Below, in pieces: positions 1-9,491 of a stretch of 64,000 nucleotides of DNA; within the stretch, counting starts at the first letter, position 1, and every line of letters begins with the position of its first letter. Source of the DNA: Campylobacteraceae bacterium (GTDB taxonomy: Bacteria; Campylobacterota; Campylobacteria; Campylobacterales; Arcobacteraceae). Position numbers and translations under genes: made by a program. The notes under the pieces were generated by a model. The model had not been told where the DNA came from. It worked only from the letters and a program-made list of their open reading frames with translations, and ran no database searches. The stretch covers positions 1-64,000 of the forward strand of contig JABXII010000006.1 of the NCBI GenBank assembly GCA_013373175.1. The letters are read 5' to 3'.

Positions 1-84
1 AAAGACATGCCTGTTACTGTGGCTGTTGATACTGAAGGTACTTCTATTCATACTACTGGTCCTGCTAAATACAGAAGTATTTAA
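1..84 (+). CDS. 3' end of an unidentified gene
   Basis: An open frame enters from the left edge and ends at a TAA at 82-84, giving 27 residues that finish in TGPAKYRSI. The fragment is too short to assign to a family. It is followed at once by a strong hairpin shared with the convergent response-regulator gene, which supports this being a real gene end. The start and most of the gene lie outside the window. Confidence 0.55.
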   Translation, partial: KDMPVTVAVDTEGTSIHTTGPAKYRSI

Positions 85-93
85 CAAAAAAAC

Positions 94-125
94 AAAATGT
101 GAAGGTTAAACAATCTTCACATTTT
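94..125. terminator. Bidirectional terminator between convergent genes
   Basis: A perfect 11-bp stem (94-104 with 115-125) surrounds a 10-nt loop, with A-rich sequence on the left and T-rich on the right, so it can stop transcription from both sides. The stop codon of the response regulator (106-108) lies inside the loop. Confidence 0.85.
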
Positions 126-762
126 TATTTAAAGAATATCCTAAACCTTTTACAATCACAATTCCATTTTCAGGAAGTTTTTTTCTTAATCTTTTTATCA
201 TAGCTCTTATATTTACTAAAGTTGTCTCTTCACCTTCCCATACATACTCTTCTATTTCATTATAAGTTGCAAGGTGATGTAAGTTTTTAACAAAAAGTTC
301 TAAAAATAAAATCTCTTTTTTTGTTAATTCTATTTCACTTTGATTTTTAAATAAAATATTATTCTGGAAATCATACTTATACTCTTCATCAAAAACTAAA
401 TATTTACCCTCAGTGCTACAAAACTTCTTTACTTTTTGCACTAATTCAAAGATATAAAAAGGTTTTTTAAGATAATCATCACACCCAGTTTCATAAGATT
501 GTTGTATTTTCTCTAAATCATGATTTGAGCTGATAATTATTGTTGGTACATCTTTGTGATTCATTCTTATTGCTTCTAAAATAGATATTCCATCTAAATT
601 AGGTACATTTATATCTAAAATAAAACAGGCATATCCATTTTCCAAAGCCTCTAAAGCTTCTTCTCCATCAAAAAAACAATCAACTATAAACCCCTCTTTA
701 GTTAATGTGTGTTTCATTACATTTGATAAACTTGTATTATCTTCAAGAATTAAAATTTTCAT
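106..762 (-). CDS. OmpR/PhoB-family response regulator
   Basis: This 218-residue protein has an N-terminal receiver domain (about 1-115) and a C-terminal winged-helix DNA-binding domain (about 125-215). The receiver carries the acidic pair E7/D8, the phospho-acceptor Asp50 in ILDINVP, Ser79, and the lysine of the KKPF motif near 100. The start overlaps the end of the upstream sensor kinase by 20 nt, so the two are a cotranscribed two-component pair. Targets cannot be read from the protein. The nearby anion transporter gene (2994-4400) is a reasonable guess, as inference only. Confidence 0.93.
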   Translation of the reverse strand: MKILILEDNTSLSNVMKHTLTKEGFIVDCFFDGEEALEALENGYACFILDINVPNLDGISILEAIRMNHKDVPTIIISSNHDLEKIQQSYETGCDDYLKKPFYIFELVQKVKKFCSTEGKYLVFDEEYKYDFQNNILFKNQSEIELTKKEILFLELFVKNLHHLATYNEIEEYVWEGEETTLVNIRAMIKRLRKKLPENGIVIVKGLGYSLNKNVKIV

Positions 763-2923
763 CTTGTCTTAACCTTATTGTAAATAATGCCCCATTATTT
801 TTATTTTCTACAGAAATTTTTCCATTCATTTTATCTTCAATAATCACTTTACTCATATACAGCCCTATTCCATGACCATCATCTTTTGTAGTGAAATATG
901 GTTCAAATATATTTTCTAAATTTTTCTCTGAAATTCCTCCAGCATTATCATGAATAGTGATTATTAACTCCTTTGCTTCATTATGCAATTTTATGTCTAT
1001 TTTTCTATTCTTATAATCTTGTCCCAAAAGAGCATCTTTTGCGTTATTGACTATATTTAGAAAAGACTGCATAAATTCATTTTTATATCCTAAAACTTCT
1101 AAATCTGTATTATTATCTATTTCTATTGAAATTTTTATACTATTATATTTCATATTATGATGCACTATAAGAAGCATTGATTTTATTGCATCTTCTATAT
1201 TAAAGATTACTTTTTTATTTGATGGCATAATAAAATTTTGAAAGTCATTTATTGTATCAGTCATATAAGTAACTTGATTCATAATATCTTTTACAAAACT
1301 ATCATCCTCTTTTACATCTTTGCAGCTTTTTGTATAAAATAGTTCTTGAGCAATAGCAGTAATCTCTACTAAAGGAGATTTCCATTGGTGAGCAATAGAT
1401 GAAAAAATCTCGCCTATTTCTGCTAATTTACTTTGTTGAATAACAAATTGTCTATTTTTTTGTTTCTCTAAAGCTATTTCTTTTTCTTTTGTAATATCTG
1501 TAAAGATGGTAACTGAACCTTCGGATTTACTTTTTTCATCATAGAAGTTTTCTCTTTTTACAAGATATATAATTTTTCTCATATTTTTATTTATATAAGA
1601 GAATTCATAATTCTCTTTTTCATTTTGTTTATATTTTTCTAAAACCTCTAAAACTTTTTTTACATTTGTATTATCCACAAAATCAGTAAGTTTTTTTCCA
1701 TAAAGTTCACTGCATTTTATATTTAAAAGTTTACAAAAAGTAGTGTTGGAATCAACAATAACTCCATTTGAATCTTGCCAGAAAATTGGACTTTCTATTG
1801 CATTTAATAAAGTTTCATCAAACTCTATTCTTCTTCTTAAATCTTTTTCTACTTGTTTTCTCATATAAATATTATGGAAAAGTCCAATTATCAAAAATAG
1901 TAAAAAAGGTGAAGTTGTAAATACAAAATTTATAAACCCAGTATGTCTATCATAAAAAGTTTTTCTTTTATTTACTAACTCAATAGGTACTTTTAAAGCA
2001 TCAACAGGGAGAGTAAATTCACCTAACTTAGTTGAATCAAAAATATAGTTTAAATCATCATATATTTCAACTCTAGGTTTAGCCCCATTTAATATTCCTA
2101 AAGCCATTAATCCAGAGCTTTTCCCAAACCTAAATAAATCTACAACTTTTCCACCTGTAGCACCTTTTTCTATAAATAAAGAATCTGTTACAAATATTGG
2201 TATTTTGGCATTCTTTATAAACTTTGCAATCTCTTGATTTTTGTTTAATTCACCATTCTTATTCTTATAAAATCTAATAAATAACGCTGCACTAAACTCC
2301 TCTTTTTTTGAGAATTTTTCTTTCAATTTTTCAAGATTATCTTCTTTTAAATAAACTAATTCAAAAATTCCATCAAACTTCTCTATTAAATCATAAATAA
2401 GAGGTTCAGTATGAGTTGCATTTAAACTAATATCATTGATGATATAAAGTTTTTTCATTATAGGAAAGATTGTCCTTATAATATCAACATTGCCTTTTAA
2501 ATCTCTTTTTTCAATTAAAGCAGAAACCCTGTCAGCAACACCATATCTTGCTGCTTTTTCAGGAGAAAAGTTTTCAATACCAACAGTTAAAATTGGTTCA
2601 TTTGTAAAAAAACTTGAATATATATCTAAAACAAAATCATAAGCAAATCTATCAACGGCAATGATAAGATCATATTTTCTATTTTTTAGTTGTACTTTAT
2701 ATAATTTTTCTAAATTATTATAATACTCTTTTGAAGAGACTCTTTTTGAGTCCATATATAAAACATTTACATCAATATTTGAATGGGGATAAAAAGTTTT
2801 TTCAATTCCATTAATTATGCTATCACTAAATTCATATCCCTTGTGATATGAGTTAATAATCAGAACTGAACTATTTGCAAAAAGAAAAGTTTGGAAAATA
2901 AAAAATAAAAAATACTTCTTCAT
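743..2923 (-). CDS. Sensor histidine kinase with ABC-type periplasmic binding domain
   Basis: This 726-residue kinase starts with a signal-like hydrophobic segment (1-16). A long periplasmic domain (about 18-330) follows, resembling the ABC transporter substrate-binding family (Pfam ABC_sub_bind). Next come one membrane span (about 335-358), a PAS domain (about 375-490), a dimerisation/phospho-acceptor region with AHQWKSPL, and a HATPase domain with the N box (NIVNNAKDAL), DNAGG and the GHGIGLYMSK lid. The binding-protein-like sensor suggests direct recognition of a small solute, probably an organic anion given the neighbouring DASS transporter (inference). It overlaps the response-regulator gene by 20 nt. 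Confidence 0.9.
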   Translation of the reverse strand: MKKYFLFFIFQTFLFANSSVLIINSYHKGYEFSDSIINGIEKTFYPHSNIDVNVLYMDSKRVSSKEYYNNLEKLYKVQLKNRKYDLIIAVDRFAYDFVLDIYSSFFTNEPILTVGIENFSPEKAARYGVADRVSALIEKRDLKGNVDIIRTIFPIMKKLYIINDISLNATHTEPLIYDLIEKFDGIFELVYLKEDNLEKLKEKFSKKEEFSAALFIRFYKNKNGELNKNQEIAKFIKNAKIPIFVTDSLFIEKGATGGKVVDLFRFGKSSGLMALGILNGAKPRVEIYDDLNYIFDSTKLGEFTLPVDALKVPIELVNKRKTFYDRHTGFINFVFTTSPFLLFLIIGLFHNIYMRKQVEKDLRRRIEFDETLLNAIESPIFWQDSNGVIVDSNTTFCKLLNIKCSELYGKKLTDFVDNTNVKKVLEVLEKYKQNEKENYEFSYINKNMRKIIYLVKRENFYDEKSKSEGSVTIFTDITKEKEIALEKQKNRQFVIQQSKLAEIGEIFSSIAHQWKSPLVEITAIAQELFYTKSCKDVKEDDSFVKDIMNQVTYMTDTINDFQNFIMPSNKKVIFNIEDAIKSMLLIVHHNMKYNSIKISIEIDNNTDLEVLGYKNEFMQSFLNIVNNAKDALLGQDYKNRKIDIKLHNEAKELIITIHDNAGGISEKNLENIFEPYFTTKDDGHGIGLYMSKVIIEDKMNGKISVENKNNGALFTIRLRQDENFNS

Positions 2924-2949
2924 AAATTTATTATATTAAAGTTTAAATA

Positions 2950-2977
2950 AAAATGGTGCAAGATTTTGCACCATTTT
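2950..2977. terminator. Terminator after the DASS transporter gene
   Basis: A perfect 12-bp inverted repeat (2950-2961 with 2966-2977) has a 4-nt loop. On the minus strand the stem is followed by a T-rich run. It separates the transporter gene from the sensor kinase gene read in the same direction, so the kinase probably has its own promoter or depends on read-through. Confidence 0.85.
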
Positions 2978-2993
2978 CTTATTCCTCTAAAAC

Positions 2994-4400
2994 TTAAAGG
3001 ATAACAAACCCTAATAATATTAACGCTCCTAAGAATAGTGTTCCAAAGATTGCACCTAATTTCCACCAAGTAGCTTGTGAAATATATCCTGCTCCATACC
3101 AAATAGGTGAAGGCCCAGTTGCGAATGGAGTAATAATACCCATTAGTCCTAAAGAACCTACTAGTAGCATAGCTAGTGGTTGCATCATTTCTGCTGGAAG
3201 TAAGTTCATACCAATTCCTAAGAATAGTGGTAATAAAGCTACAACGTGAGCAGTAACACTTGCAAATAAATAGTGGAAAAGGAAGAATAGTACCATTAAC
3301 ACTATTACTATCATTGTTGGGTCTAGTCCAACTAACCAACTTGAAATAAGTCCTGATGCCCATTTTAAGTATCCAACTTTTTTAAGTCCTGCTGCCATAG
3401 CAACTAAAGTTGAGAACCAAATTAATACGTTAAAGGCACCTTTATTTGTAATAACATCTTCCCAAGTAATTACATTTGATAATACTAGAAGACATAAAAC
3501 TGCAATAGCTGCTGTTGTACTGTTTACTCCAATTTCTTTACCAAAAATCCACATTACTAAAGCAAGTACCCCAAGTCCTAACATTAGAATCTCATTTTTA
3601 GTAATTGAACCCATTTTTCTTAATTCTTCTGCTGCCCATTTAGGAGCTTCAGGAGAATATTTTTGTTCTGGTGGGTAAACTAAATAAGCTAAATATGGTA
3701 CCGCTAAGAATAGTGGAATCATAATAATTGCTAAAGTTGAGAACCAAGTACCCCAATCAATAATAACACCTGCATTTTTTTCAACTAATGAAACCGCAAG
3801 TAAGTTTGGTGCAAGAGCTGTTAAGAACATTGAACTTGTCACGCATGTAGCTGCAATTGCAACCCAAGAGATATAAGAACCAATTTTTCTTGGTTCATTA
3901 TCAGGTAATGAGTTAAACATTTGAGGAATATTAATTGCAATTGGGAAAATAGTTCCTGCACTTCTTGCTGTATTTGAAGGCATGAATGGCGCTAAAACTC
4001 CATCTGCAATTGCTACTGCGTATCCTAAACCTAAAGATGTTTTACCAAGTTTTTTAACTAACAGCAAGGCAATTCTTTTACCAAGACCTGATTTTTTATA
4101 TCCTAAGGCAAACATAAATGCTGCAAAGATTAACCAAATAACACCATTTGAGAAACCACTTAATGCCCAGTTTCTAGCCTCTTTTGCACTTTCTCCAACT
4201 AATCCAAAAGTAGCACAAAATGATACCCCCACTAAACCAATTAGTGCAGGTGGAATAGGTTCTAAAATTAAACCAACAATTACTCCTAAAAATACAGCGA
4301 AGAAATAGTGTGCGTTTACAGCTAAGCCTTCAGGTGTAGGAAGAAGCGCTACAAATACCGCTACCAGAATTGGTATAGCAAGTTTTACATTATTGCTCAT
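2994..4400 (-). CDS. DASS (SLC13-type) sodium-coupled anion/dicarboxylate symporter
   Basis: This 468-residue protein has about 11-12 hydrophobic segments. Two copies of the family's substrate/sodium-binding signature are visible: PSNTARSAG near residue 145, and TPFATGPSPIWYGAGYI near 425. Related proteins move C4-dicarboxylates, citrate or sulfate with sodium; the substrate cannot be told from the sequence. AAAGGA lies just upstream of the ATG. The gene has its own terminator and is followed by a two-component system with a solute-binding sensor, suggesting substrate-responsive control (inference). Confidence 0.9.
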   Translation of the reverse strand: MSNNVKLAIPILVAVFVALLPTPEGLAVNAHYFFAVFLGVIVGLILEPIPPALIGLVGVSFCATFGLVGESAKEARNWALSGFSNGVIWLIFAAFMFALGYKKSGLGKRIALLLVKKLGKTSLGLGYAVAIADGVLAPFMPSNTARSAGTIFPIAINIPQMFNSLPDNEPRKIGSYISWVAIAATCVTSSMFLTALAPNLLAVSLVEKNAGVIIDWGTWFSTLAIIMIPLFLAVPYLAYLVYPPEQKYSPEAPKWAAEELRKMGSITKNEILMLGLGVLALVMWIFGKEIGVNSTTAAIAVLCLLVLSNVITWEDVITNKGAFNVLIWFSTLVAMAAGLKKVGYLKWASGLISSWLVGLDPTMIVIVLMVLFFLFHYLFASVTAHVVALLPLFLGIGMNLLPAEMMQPLAMLLVGSLGLMGIITPFATGPSPIWYGAGYISQATWWKLGAIFGTLFLGALILLGFVIL

Positions 4401-4500
4401 GTCATATCCTTTGTCTCATTCTTTATTTATACTGAAATTTTAAATTAAGTATGTGGCATTAATATGACATTCAGATAACTTGAAAAAATAAATATAAAAA

Positions 4501-4530
4501 AAGGGGAAAAGCCTTTCGCCCTTTCCCCTT
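4501..4530 (-). terminator. Terminator after trxA
   Basis: A 9-bp GC-containing stem (4501-4509 with 4522-4530) is followed on the minus strand by a run of eight T. It lies about 25 nt beyond the thioredoxin stop codon. Confidence 0.85.
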
Positions 4531-4553
4531 AATTTTTGACAATAGTAATTTGT

Positions 4554-4871
4554 TTATACTAAAGAATTAATTTTTTCTGATAATGCTTGTTTTGAAGTAG
4601 CACCAACCATTTGGTCAACAACTTCACCATCTTTGATAAAAATGATTGTTGGAATAGATCTAATTCCATATTTCACAGCTAAATCTTGTTGTTCGTCAGT
4701 ATTTACTTTACAAATATTTGCTTTACCTTCAAACTCTTCAGCTAATTCTTCAATAACTGGAGCAATCATTCTACAAGGTCCACACCATGGAGCCCAAAAA
4801 TCTACTAATGAAACACCTGAGTTAACAGTTGACTCAAAATTCTCTGGAGTTAAATCTATATACTTACCCAT
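4554..4871 (-). CDS. trxA: Thioredoxin
   Basis: This is a complete 105-residue thioredoxin with the WCGPC redox centre (Cys30 and Cys33), the buried DFWAPW strand before it, and the cis-proline motif SIPT near residue 74. It reduces cytoplasmic disulfides using electrons from thioredoxin reductase. No signal peptide is present. An AAGGAA ribosome-binding site precedes the ATG, and a strong terminator follows. It is divergent from alaS and monocistronic. Confidence 0.97.
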   Translation of the reverse strand: MGKYIDLTPENFESTVNSGVSLVDFWAPWCGPCRMIAPVIEELAEEFEGKANICKVNTDEQQDLAVKYGIRSIPTIIFIKDGEVVDQMVGATSKQALSEKINSLV

Positions 4872-4978
4872 TTTTAATTCCTTTTTAGTCTTAATATTAG
4901 TAAATTATACAGTCAAAAACTTTAAATAAACTTGGCTAAATAAACTTTACGTTAGAATAAAACCTAAATTTATTATGG

Positions 4979-7555
4979 ATGAATTATATGGATATTAGAA
5001 AAGAGTATTTAGAGTTTTTTAAAAGTAAAGGACATGAAGTTGTTTCTTCAATGCCTTTAGTACCAGATGACCCAACATTAATGTTTACAAATGCTGGAAT
5101 GGTACAATTTAAGGATATTTTTACAGGTGCAGTTCCAAAACCAAGTAACCCAACTGCAACTTCTTGTCAACTTTGTGTAAGAGCTGGTGGAAAACACAAC
5201 GACTTAGAAAACGTTGGTTACACTGCAAGACATCATACACTATTTGAGATGTTAGGTAATTTCTCATTTGGTGATTATTTCAAAGAAGATGCAATTGCTT
5301 ATGCATGGGAATTTGTTACAAAAAACCTTGCTTTACCTGTAGACAAATTATGGGTAACTATTCATGATAGTGATGATGAGGCTTTTGATATTTGGGCTAA
5401 GCACATTGATTCATCAAGAATCAAAAGATTTGGAGATAAAGACAATTTCTGGTCTATGGGAGATACAGGACCTTGTGGACCATGTTCAGAAATTTTTTAT
5501 GACCAAGGATCTGAGCACTTCAATACAGAAGAAGATTATTTAGGTGGAGAAGGTGATAGATTCTTAGAAATCTGGAATTTAGTATTTATGCAATATGAGC
5601 AAACTAAAAATGCAGATGGAACTATTACAAGAAGTGAACTTCCAAAACCATCTATTGATACAGGAATGGGACTTGAAAGAGTTATTGCAATTAAAGAAGG
5701 TGTTTATAATAACTTTGATTCTTCAAACTTCCAACCTATAATTAAAAAATTAGAAGAATTAGCAAATAAAAAAGTTGATGATTCAACAATTGGTTCATTT
5801 AGAGTTATTGCTGACCACTTAAGAGCAAACTCATTTATGCTTTCTCAAGGGATTCTTTTTGGAAATGAAGGAAGACCTTATGTAAATAGAAGAATTATGA
5901 GAAGAGCTGTAAGACATGGTTATTTACTAGGATTTAGAAAACCATTTATGGCAAAACTATATGATACTTTATGTGATATTATGGGTTCTCACTATTCAGA
6001 ACTTGTTGAACAAAAAGATTATGTAAAAGAACAATTAACTTTAGAAGAAGAAAGATTCTTTAAAACTATTGAATCAGGTATGACTTTATTTAATGAAGAA
6101 TTAGCAAATACTAAAGAGAAGTTTTCTGGAGAAATTGCATTTAAACTATATGATGAAAAAGGTTTCCCATTAGATTTAACGCAAGATATGCTAAGAGATA
6201 AAGACCTTGATGTTGATGTTGAAAAGTTCGATGAACTAATGGCAGAACAAAAGGCAAAAGCAAAAGCTTCATGGAAAGGAAGTGGAGATGCTGCAACTGA
6301 TGGAGACTTTAAAACACTTATTGAAAAATATGGTCAAAATGAGTTTGTAGGATATGACAATACAGCATATAAAAGTACAATTGTTGCTATTTTAGATGAA
6401 AACTTTAAAGAAGTTTCATCTTTACAAAAAGGAAGTACTGGTTGGGTTATGCTTGACAAAACTCCTTTTTATGCAACATCTGGTGGACAAAATGGTGATA
6501 TTGGAGCATTAGAAGATAATGAACATATTGCTATTGTAGAAGATACTTCTAAATTCCATGGTTTAAACCTTTCAAAAGTTAAAGTAGAAAACTCTGATTT
6601 AACAATTGGTGAAAAAGTGGATGCTGTAGTTGTAGATAGAGGAGAAGTTGCGAAACACCACTCTGCTACACACTTACTTCAAAGTGCTTTAAAAATGGTT
6701 CTTGGAGAAACTGTATCACAAGCTGGTTCTTTAAATGATGCTACAAGATTAAGATTTGACTTTACATACCCAAAAGCTATGACAGAAAATCAAATTGAAG
6801 AAGTTGAAGATTTAGTAAACTCAATGATTGCAAGAGGCCTTGCAGGAACAGTTGAAGAGCTTCCTATTGAGCAAGCTAAAGAAAAAGGTGCTATTGCTAT
6901 GTTTGGTGAAAAATATGGTGATATGGTAAGAGTTGTTAGCTTTGGAGATGTATCTGTAGAGTTCTGTGGTGGAACACATGTAAAAGATGCACATGACATT
7001 GGTTCTTTTTATATTACAAAAGAATCAGGAGTTAGTGCAGGTGTTAGAAGAATAGAAGCTGTTTGTGGACTTTCAGCTATTAAATATGCAAAAAATATTA
7101 TTGCAGAAATGAATAAAGTACAAGCAGAAGTTAAAAACAATGATGCAATAGCAGGTATTAAAAAACTTAAAGAGCAAGTTAAAGATCTTAAAAAAGAGCT
7201 TGAAGATGCACATAACTCTATTCAAACACCTATTTTAGAAGAAACAATTGGTGATACAAAAGTAGTAGTTGATATTGTTGAAAATGGTGATATCAAAAAA
7301 TTAGTTGATGATTATAAAAATGGAAATGAAAAAGTAGCAATCTTACTTATTCAACCTAAAGGTGAAAAAGTAATGTTAGTTGCAGGAAGCAAAAATACTA
7401 ATATAAAAGCAGGTGACTGGATTAAAGCAGTTGCACCTATTGTAGGTGGTGGTGGTGGTGGAAGACCAGACTTCGCACAAGCAGGTGGTAAAGATGTTTC
7501 TAAAGTAAATGAAGCAAAAGAAGCTGCACTAAACTTTGCAAAGGAAAACTTATAA
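4979..7555 (+). CDS. alaS: Alanine-tRNA ligase
   Basis: This full-length (858 residues) class II synthetase charges tRNA-Ala. It has the catalytic core (about 1-240, with [13 protein letters not shown] and GMGLERV), the tRNA-recognition region, the editing domain with HHSATHLLQ and the zinc-binding CGGTHV, and the C-terminal DHHA1 domain with a glycine run (about 820-850). The first ATG (4979) has no good ribosome-binding site. The family usually begins at [11 protein letters not shown], so the ATG at 4988 is an equally likely start. The run of GGT codons at 7446-7463 encodes the glycine motif and is not a phase-variable tract. Confidence 0.98.
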   Translation: MNYMDIRKEYLEFFKSKGHEVVSSMPLVPDDPTLMFTNAGMVQFKDIFTGAVPKPSNPTATSCQLCVRAGGKHNDLENVGYTARHHTLFEMLGNFSFGDYFKEDAIAYAWEFVTKNLALPVDKLWVTIHDSDDEAFDIWAKHIDSSRIKRFGDKDNFWSMGDTGPCGPCSEIFYDQGSEHFNTEEDYLGGEGDRFLEIWNLVFMQYEQTKNADGTITRSELPKPSIDTGMGLERVIAIKEGVYNNFDSSNFQPIIKKLEELANKKVDDSTIGSFRVIADHLRANSFMLSQGILFGNEGRPYVNRRIMRRAVRHGYLLGFRKPFMAKLYDTLCDIMGSHYSELVEQKDYVKEQLTLEEERFFKTIESGMTLFNEELANTKEKFSGEIAFKLYDEKGFPLDLTQDMLRDKDLDVDVEKFDELMAEQKAKAKASWKGSGDAATDGDFKTLIEKYGQNEFVGYDNTAYKSTIVAILDENFKEVSSLQKGSTGWVMLDKTPFYATSGGQNGDIGALEDNEHIAIVEDTSKFHGLNLSKVKVENSDLTIGEKVDAVVVDRGEVAKHHSATHLLQSALKMVLGETVSQAGSLNDATRLRFDFTYPKAMTENQIEEVEDLVNSMIARGLAGTVEELPIEQAKEKGAIAMFGEKYGDMVRVVSFGDVSVEFCGGTHVKDAHDIGSFYITKESGVSAGVRRIEAVCGLSAIKYAKNIIAEMNKVQAEVKNNDAIAGIKKLKEQVKDLKKELEDAHNSIQTPILEETIGDTKVVVDIVENGDIKKLVDDYKNGNEKVAILLIQPKGEKVMLVAGSKNTNIKAGDWIKAVAPIVGGGGGGRPDFAQAGGKDVSKVNEAKEAALNFAKENL

Positions 7556-7558
7556 AAA

Positions 7559-8038
7559 ATGGAATCTTTGTTTAACAATTTTTCAACACTTATAGTTTTT
7601 TTACATGTTCTTTCTGCTGTAATATGGGTAGGAGGAATGATTGTAATTAGATTTGCCGTTCACTACTCTATGCAAAACGTAGAAGAACCAAAAATCAAAT
7701 TAGGAAGAACTTTAGAGAATTTAAAAAGATTTTTCTCTATGGTTATTCCTTCAATCATAATTTTATTAGCAACTGCAATTATTATGATTATTGCTTTAGG
7801 TTTCAAAGGAACAGAACTTTATTCAACAGTTATTGCCAAAGAAGCTGTTTGGGTTATTATGACTGTAGTTTTTACAATAGTTTATATAAAAAGAAATCAA
7901 GCACAAAAAGCTTTTGACAAAGCAGATTTTCCTCTTGCTAAACAAAAGCTTCAACCAATTGCTAGTTTCCTAATTCCTTTAAATATCGTTTTAGGACTGA
8001 TTGCTATTTATCTAGGTATTACACTTAGAGGTTTCTAA
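7559..8038 (+). CDS. Small CopD-like integral membrane protein
   Basis: This 159-residue protein has four hydrophobic segments (about 8-30, 58-80, 92-108 and 132-155). The first contains HVLSAVIWVGGM, a pattern common in CopD-like and related haem or metal-linked membrane proteins. It starts 4 nt after alaS, with GGAAA upstream, and is followed 2 nt later by the lipoprotein gene, so it is probably cotranscribed. The function is not established; a role in copper or haem handling is only a family-level possibility. Confidence 0.75.
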   Translation: MESLFNNFSTLIVFLHVLSAVIWVGGMIVIRFAVHYSMQNVEEPKIKLGRTLENLKRFFSMVIPSIIILLATAIIMIIALGFKGTELYSTVIAKEAVWVIMTVVFTIVYIKRNQAQKAFDKADFPLAKQKLQPIASFLIPLNIVLGLIAIYLGITLRGF

Positions 8039-8039
8039 A

Positions 8040-8558
8040 ATGTATAAATACAAAATAAAGAATATAAAACTATTACTAACTTCAATAGTTTTTATTCTTT
8101 TTTTTGCAGGTTGTTTCTCAGACAACTCTGTAGCACTAAATCCAAAACCAAATCCAAACTTAGAATTTAGAGATTATGAAGAGAACCAAAAACTTTATGA
8201 CCAACTGCTAGCCCACTATAAAAAATGGAAAGGTGTAAAATATAAGTATGGAGGAACAACAAAAAGAGGAGTAGATTGTTCTGCTTTTGTTCAAAATGCT
8301 TATAAAAATGCTTTTAAAATAAAGATTCCAAGAACAACAAAACTTCAATCACAAGTTGGACAACAAATAGGAATGGCTGACTTACAAATTGGAGATTTAA
8401 TCTTTTTTAAGACAGGTTACAAAACTAGACATGTTGGAATCTATCTTGGAGGTGGAGAGTTTATGCATGTTTCTACAAAAGTTGGAGTTACTATTTCAAG
8501 TTTAGATAATCCATATTATATAAAACAAATATGGAGAATCCAAAGAATTTTTAATTAA
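8040..8558 (+). CDS. NlpC/P60 family lipoprotein, putative peptidoglycan endopeptidase
   Basis: This 172-residue protein has a lipoprotein signal ending in FFAG/C (lipidated Cys25) and one NlpC/P60 domain (about 55-170). The catalytic cysteine is Cys80 in RGVDCSAF, His131 lies in RHVGIYLG, and the third polar residue is His143 in FMHVS. Proteins of this type (Spr/MepS-like) cut peptide cross-links in peptidoglycan from the periplasmic face. It begins 2 nt after the preceding membrane-protein gene. Confidence 0.93.
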   Translation: MYKYKIKNIKLLLTSIVFILFFAGCFSDNSVALNPKPNPNLEFRDYEENQKLYDQLLAHYKKWKGVKYKYGGTTKRGVDCSAFVQNAYKNAFKIKIPRTTKLQSQVGQQIGMADLQIGDLIFFKTGYKTRHVGIYLGGGEFMHVSTKVGVTISSLDNPYYIKQIWRIQRIFN

Positions 8559-8570
8559 ATTTAATTAAAA
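8549..8570. terminator. AT-only hairpin between convergent genes
   Basis: A perfect 9-bp inverted repeat (8549-8557 with 8562-8570) contains the stop codons of both flanking genes. It has no GC pairs and is therefore a weak terminator candidate. Confidence 0.45.
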
Positions 8571-9491
8571 TCCCCCATAAAGAGCTAATACTACAGGAAT
8601 ATAAATTACTGAAATTATAGTTGATAAAAGTACTGTAAAAGATGCTTTTTCTGGCTTTGCTTTAAGAAGAACTGCCAAAGTAACAGTATTTCCTGCAAGT
8701 GGTACAATTGAGAATAAAAACATTACTTTGTAAATCTCTTCATTTAAAAAGTTGATAAATGTTTTATCTACAAAAATTATTGCTAAAACAACTGCTGGCC
8801 AAAAGATAAATTTAAAAAAGTATGAGATTCTTATATATTTTTTATCAAAATCTTCATGTAAATTAAAACCTTTCATTCCCATTCCAAGCATCATCATTCC
8901 TAAAATTCCATATGCCCATTTTAAATTCTCAAAGTGAGGAACAATAATTTCTGGTGTTCTAAAACCAACAAGGTTAAAAGAGAGTCCTGCTATAAAAGCA
9001 TAAAGAAGTGGTAGTTTTAAAACCTTTATAATAGACTGACGTGCAGTGAAACTTCCCTTTGCAGTAACATAAAAACCTGTTGTGTTTTCATATAAAAGTG
9101 AAGCTAAAGTACCAAAAATAAAGATATTTGCAACACTTGGTTCTAATAAAATCATTGCTAAAGGAATACCAAAATAGCCTGTGTTTCCAGTACCACAAGT
9201 AAATGCTAAAGTATTTACACTAGCATCATTCCATTCATTTTTATACTTTCTTAAAATATAAAAAGCAATGGTACTACCAAAAATAAAAATAAATAGTGGT
9301 AAAAATACCAATTGTAAGTTTATCTCAATAGATAAAACTGCAAAAAATATAACAATTGGTCCTAAGATATAAACCAATAAAAATGCAATCTGTTCTCTTT
9401 TGATTTTAAAGTATTTTGCTAGGATATATCCGATTCCTATATTTAAATATAAGGGTGCGATTTTTCCTAGGATTATAAAAAAGATATTCAT
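8565..9491 (-). CDS. AEC-family (auxin efflux carrier type) transporter
   Basis: This 308-residue protein has about ten membrane segments in the two-repeat layout of the AEC family. It carries the family signature CGTGNTGYFGIPLA near residue 105 and the second-half motif PLAGNTVTLAVL near 265. Bacterial members export or take up small carboxylates such as malate. Its start overlaps the preceding membrane gene by 4 nt (ATGA). It is the last gene of an operon with a ketopantoate-reductase-like enzyme, so a hydroxy- or keto-acid substrate is plausible (inference). Confidence 0.88.
   Translation of the reverse strand: MNIFFIILGKIAPLYLNIGIGYILAKYFKIKREQIAFLLVYILGPIVIFFAVLSIEINLQLVFLPLFIFIFGSTIAFYILRKYKNEWNDASVNTLAFTCGTGNTGYFGIPLAMILLEPSVANIFIFGTLASLLYENTTGFYVTAKGSFTARQSIIKVLKLPLLYAFIAGLSFNLVGFRTPEIIVPHFENLKWAYGILGMMMLGMGMKGFNLHEDFDKKYIRISYFFKFIFWPAVVLAIIFVDKTFINFLNEEIYKVMFLFSIVPLAGNTVTLAVLLKAKPEKASFTVLLSTIISVIYIPVVLALYGGF

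Noticed and set aside
2920-3363. Open frame of 147 codons on the minus strand within the DASS transporter
   Set aside because: It lies in another frame of a clearly recognised transporter, has an unusual arginine/serine-rich composition and has no ribosome-binding site; it is a shadow.
7446-7463. Run of GGT codons in alaS as a possible phase-variable repeat
   Set aside because: It encodes the conserved glycine run of the DHHA1 domain, and all mutations of length would have to keep frame; this is expected in the family.
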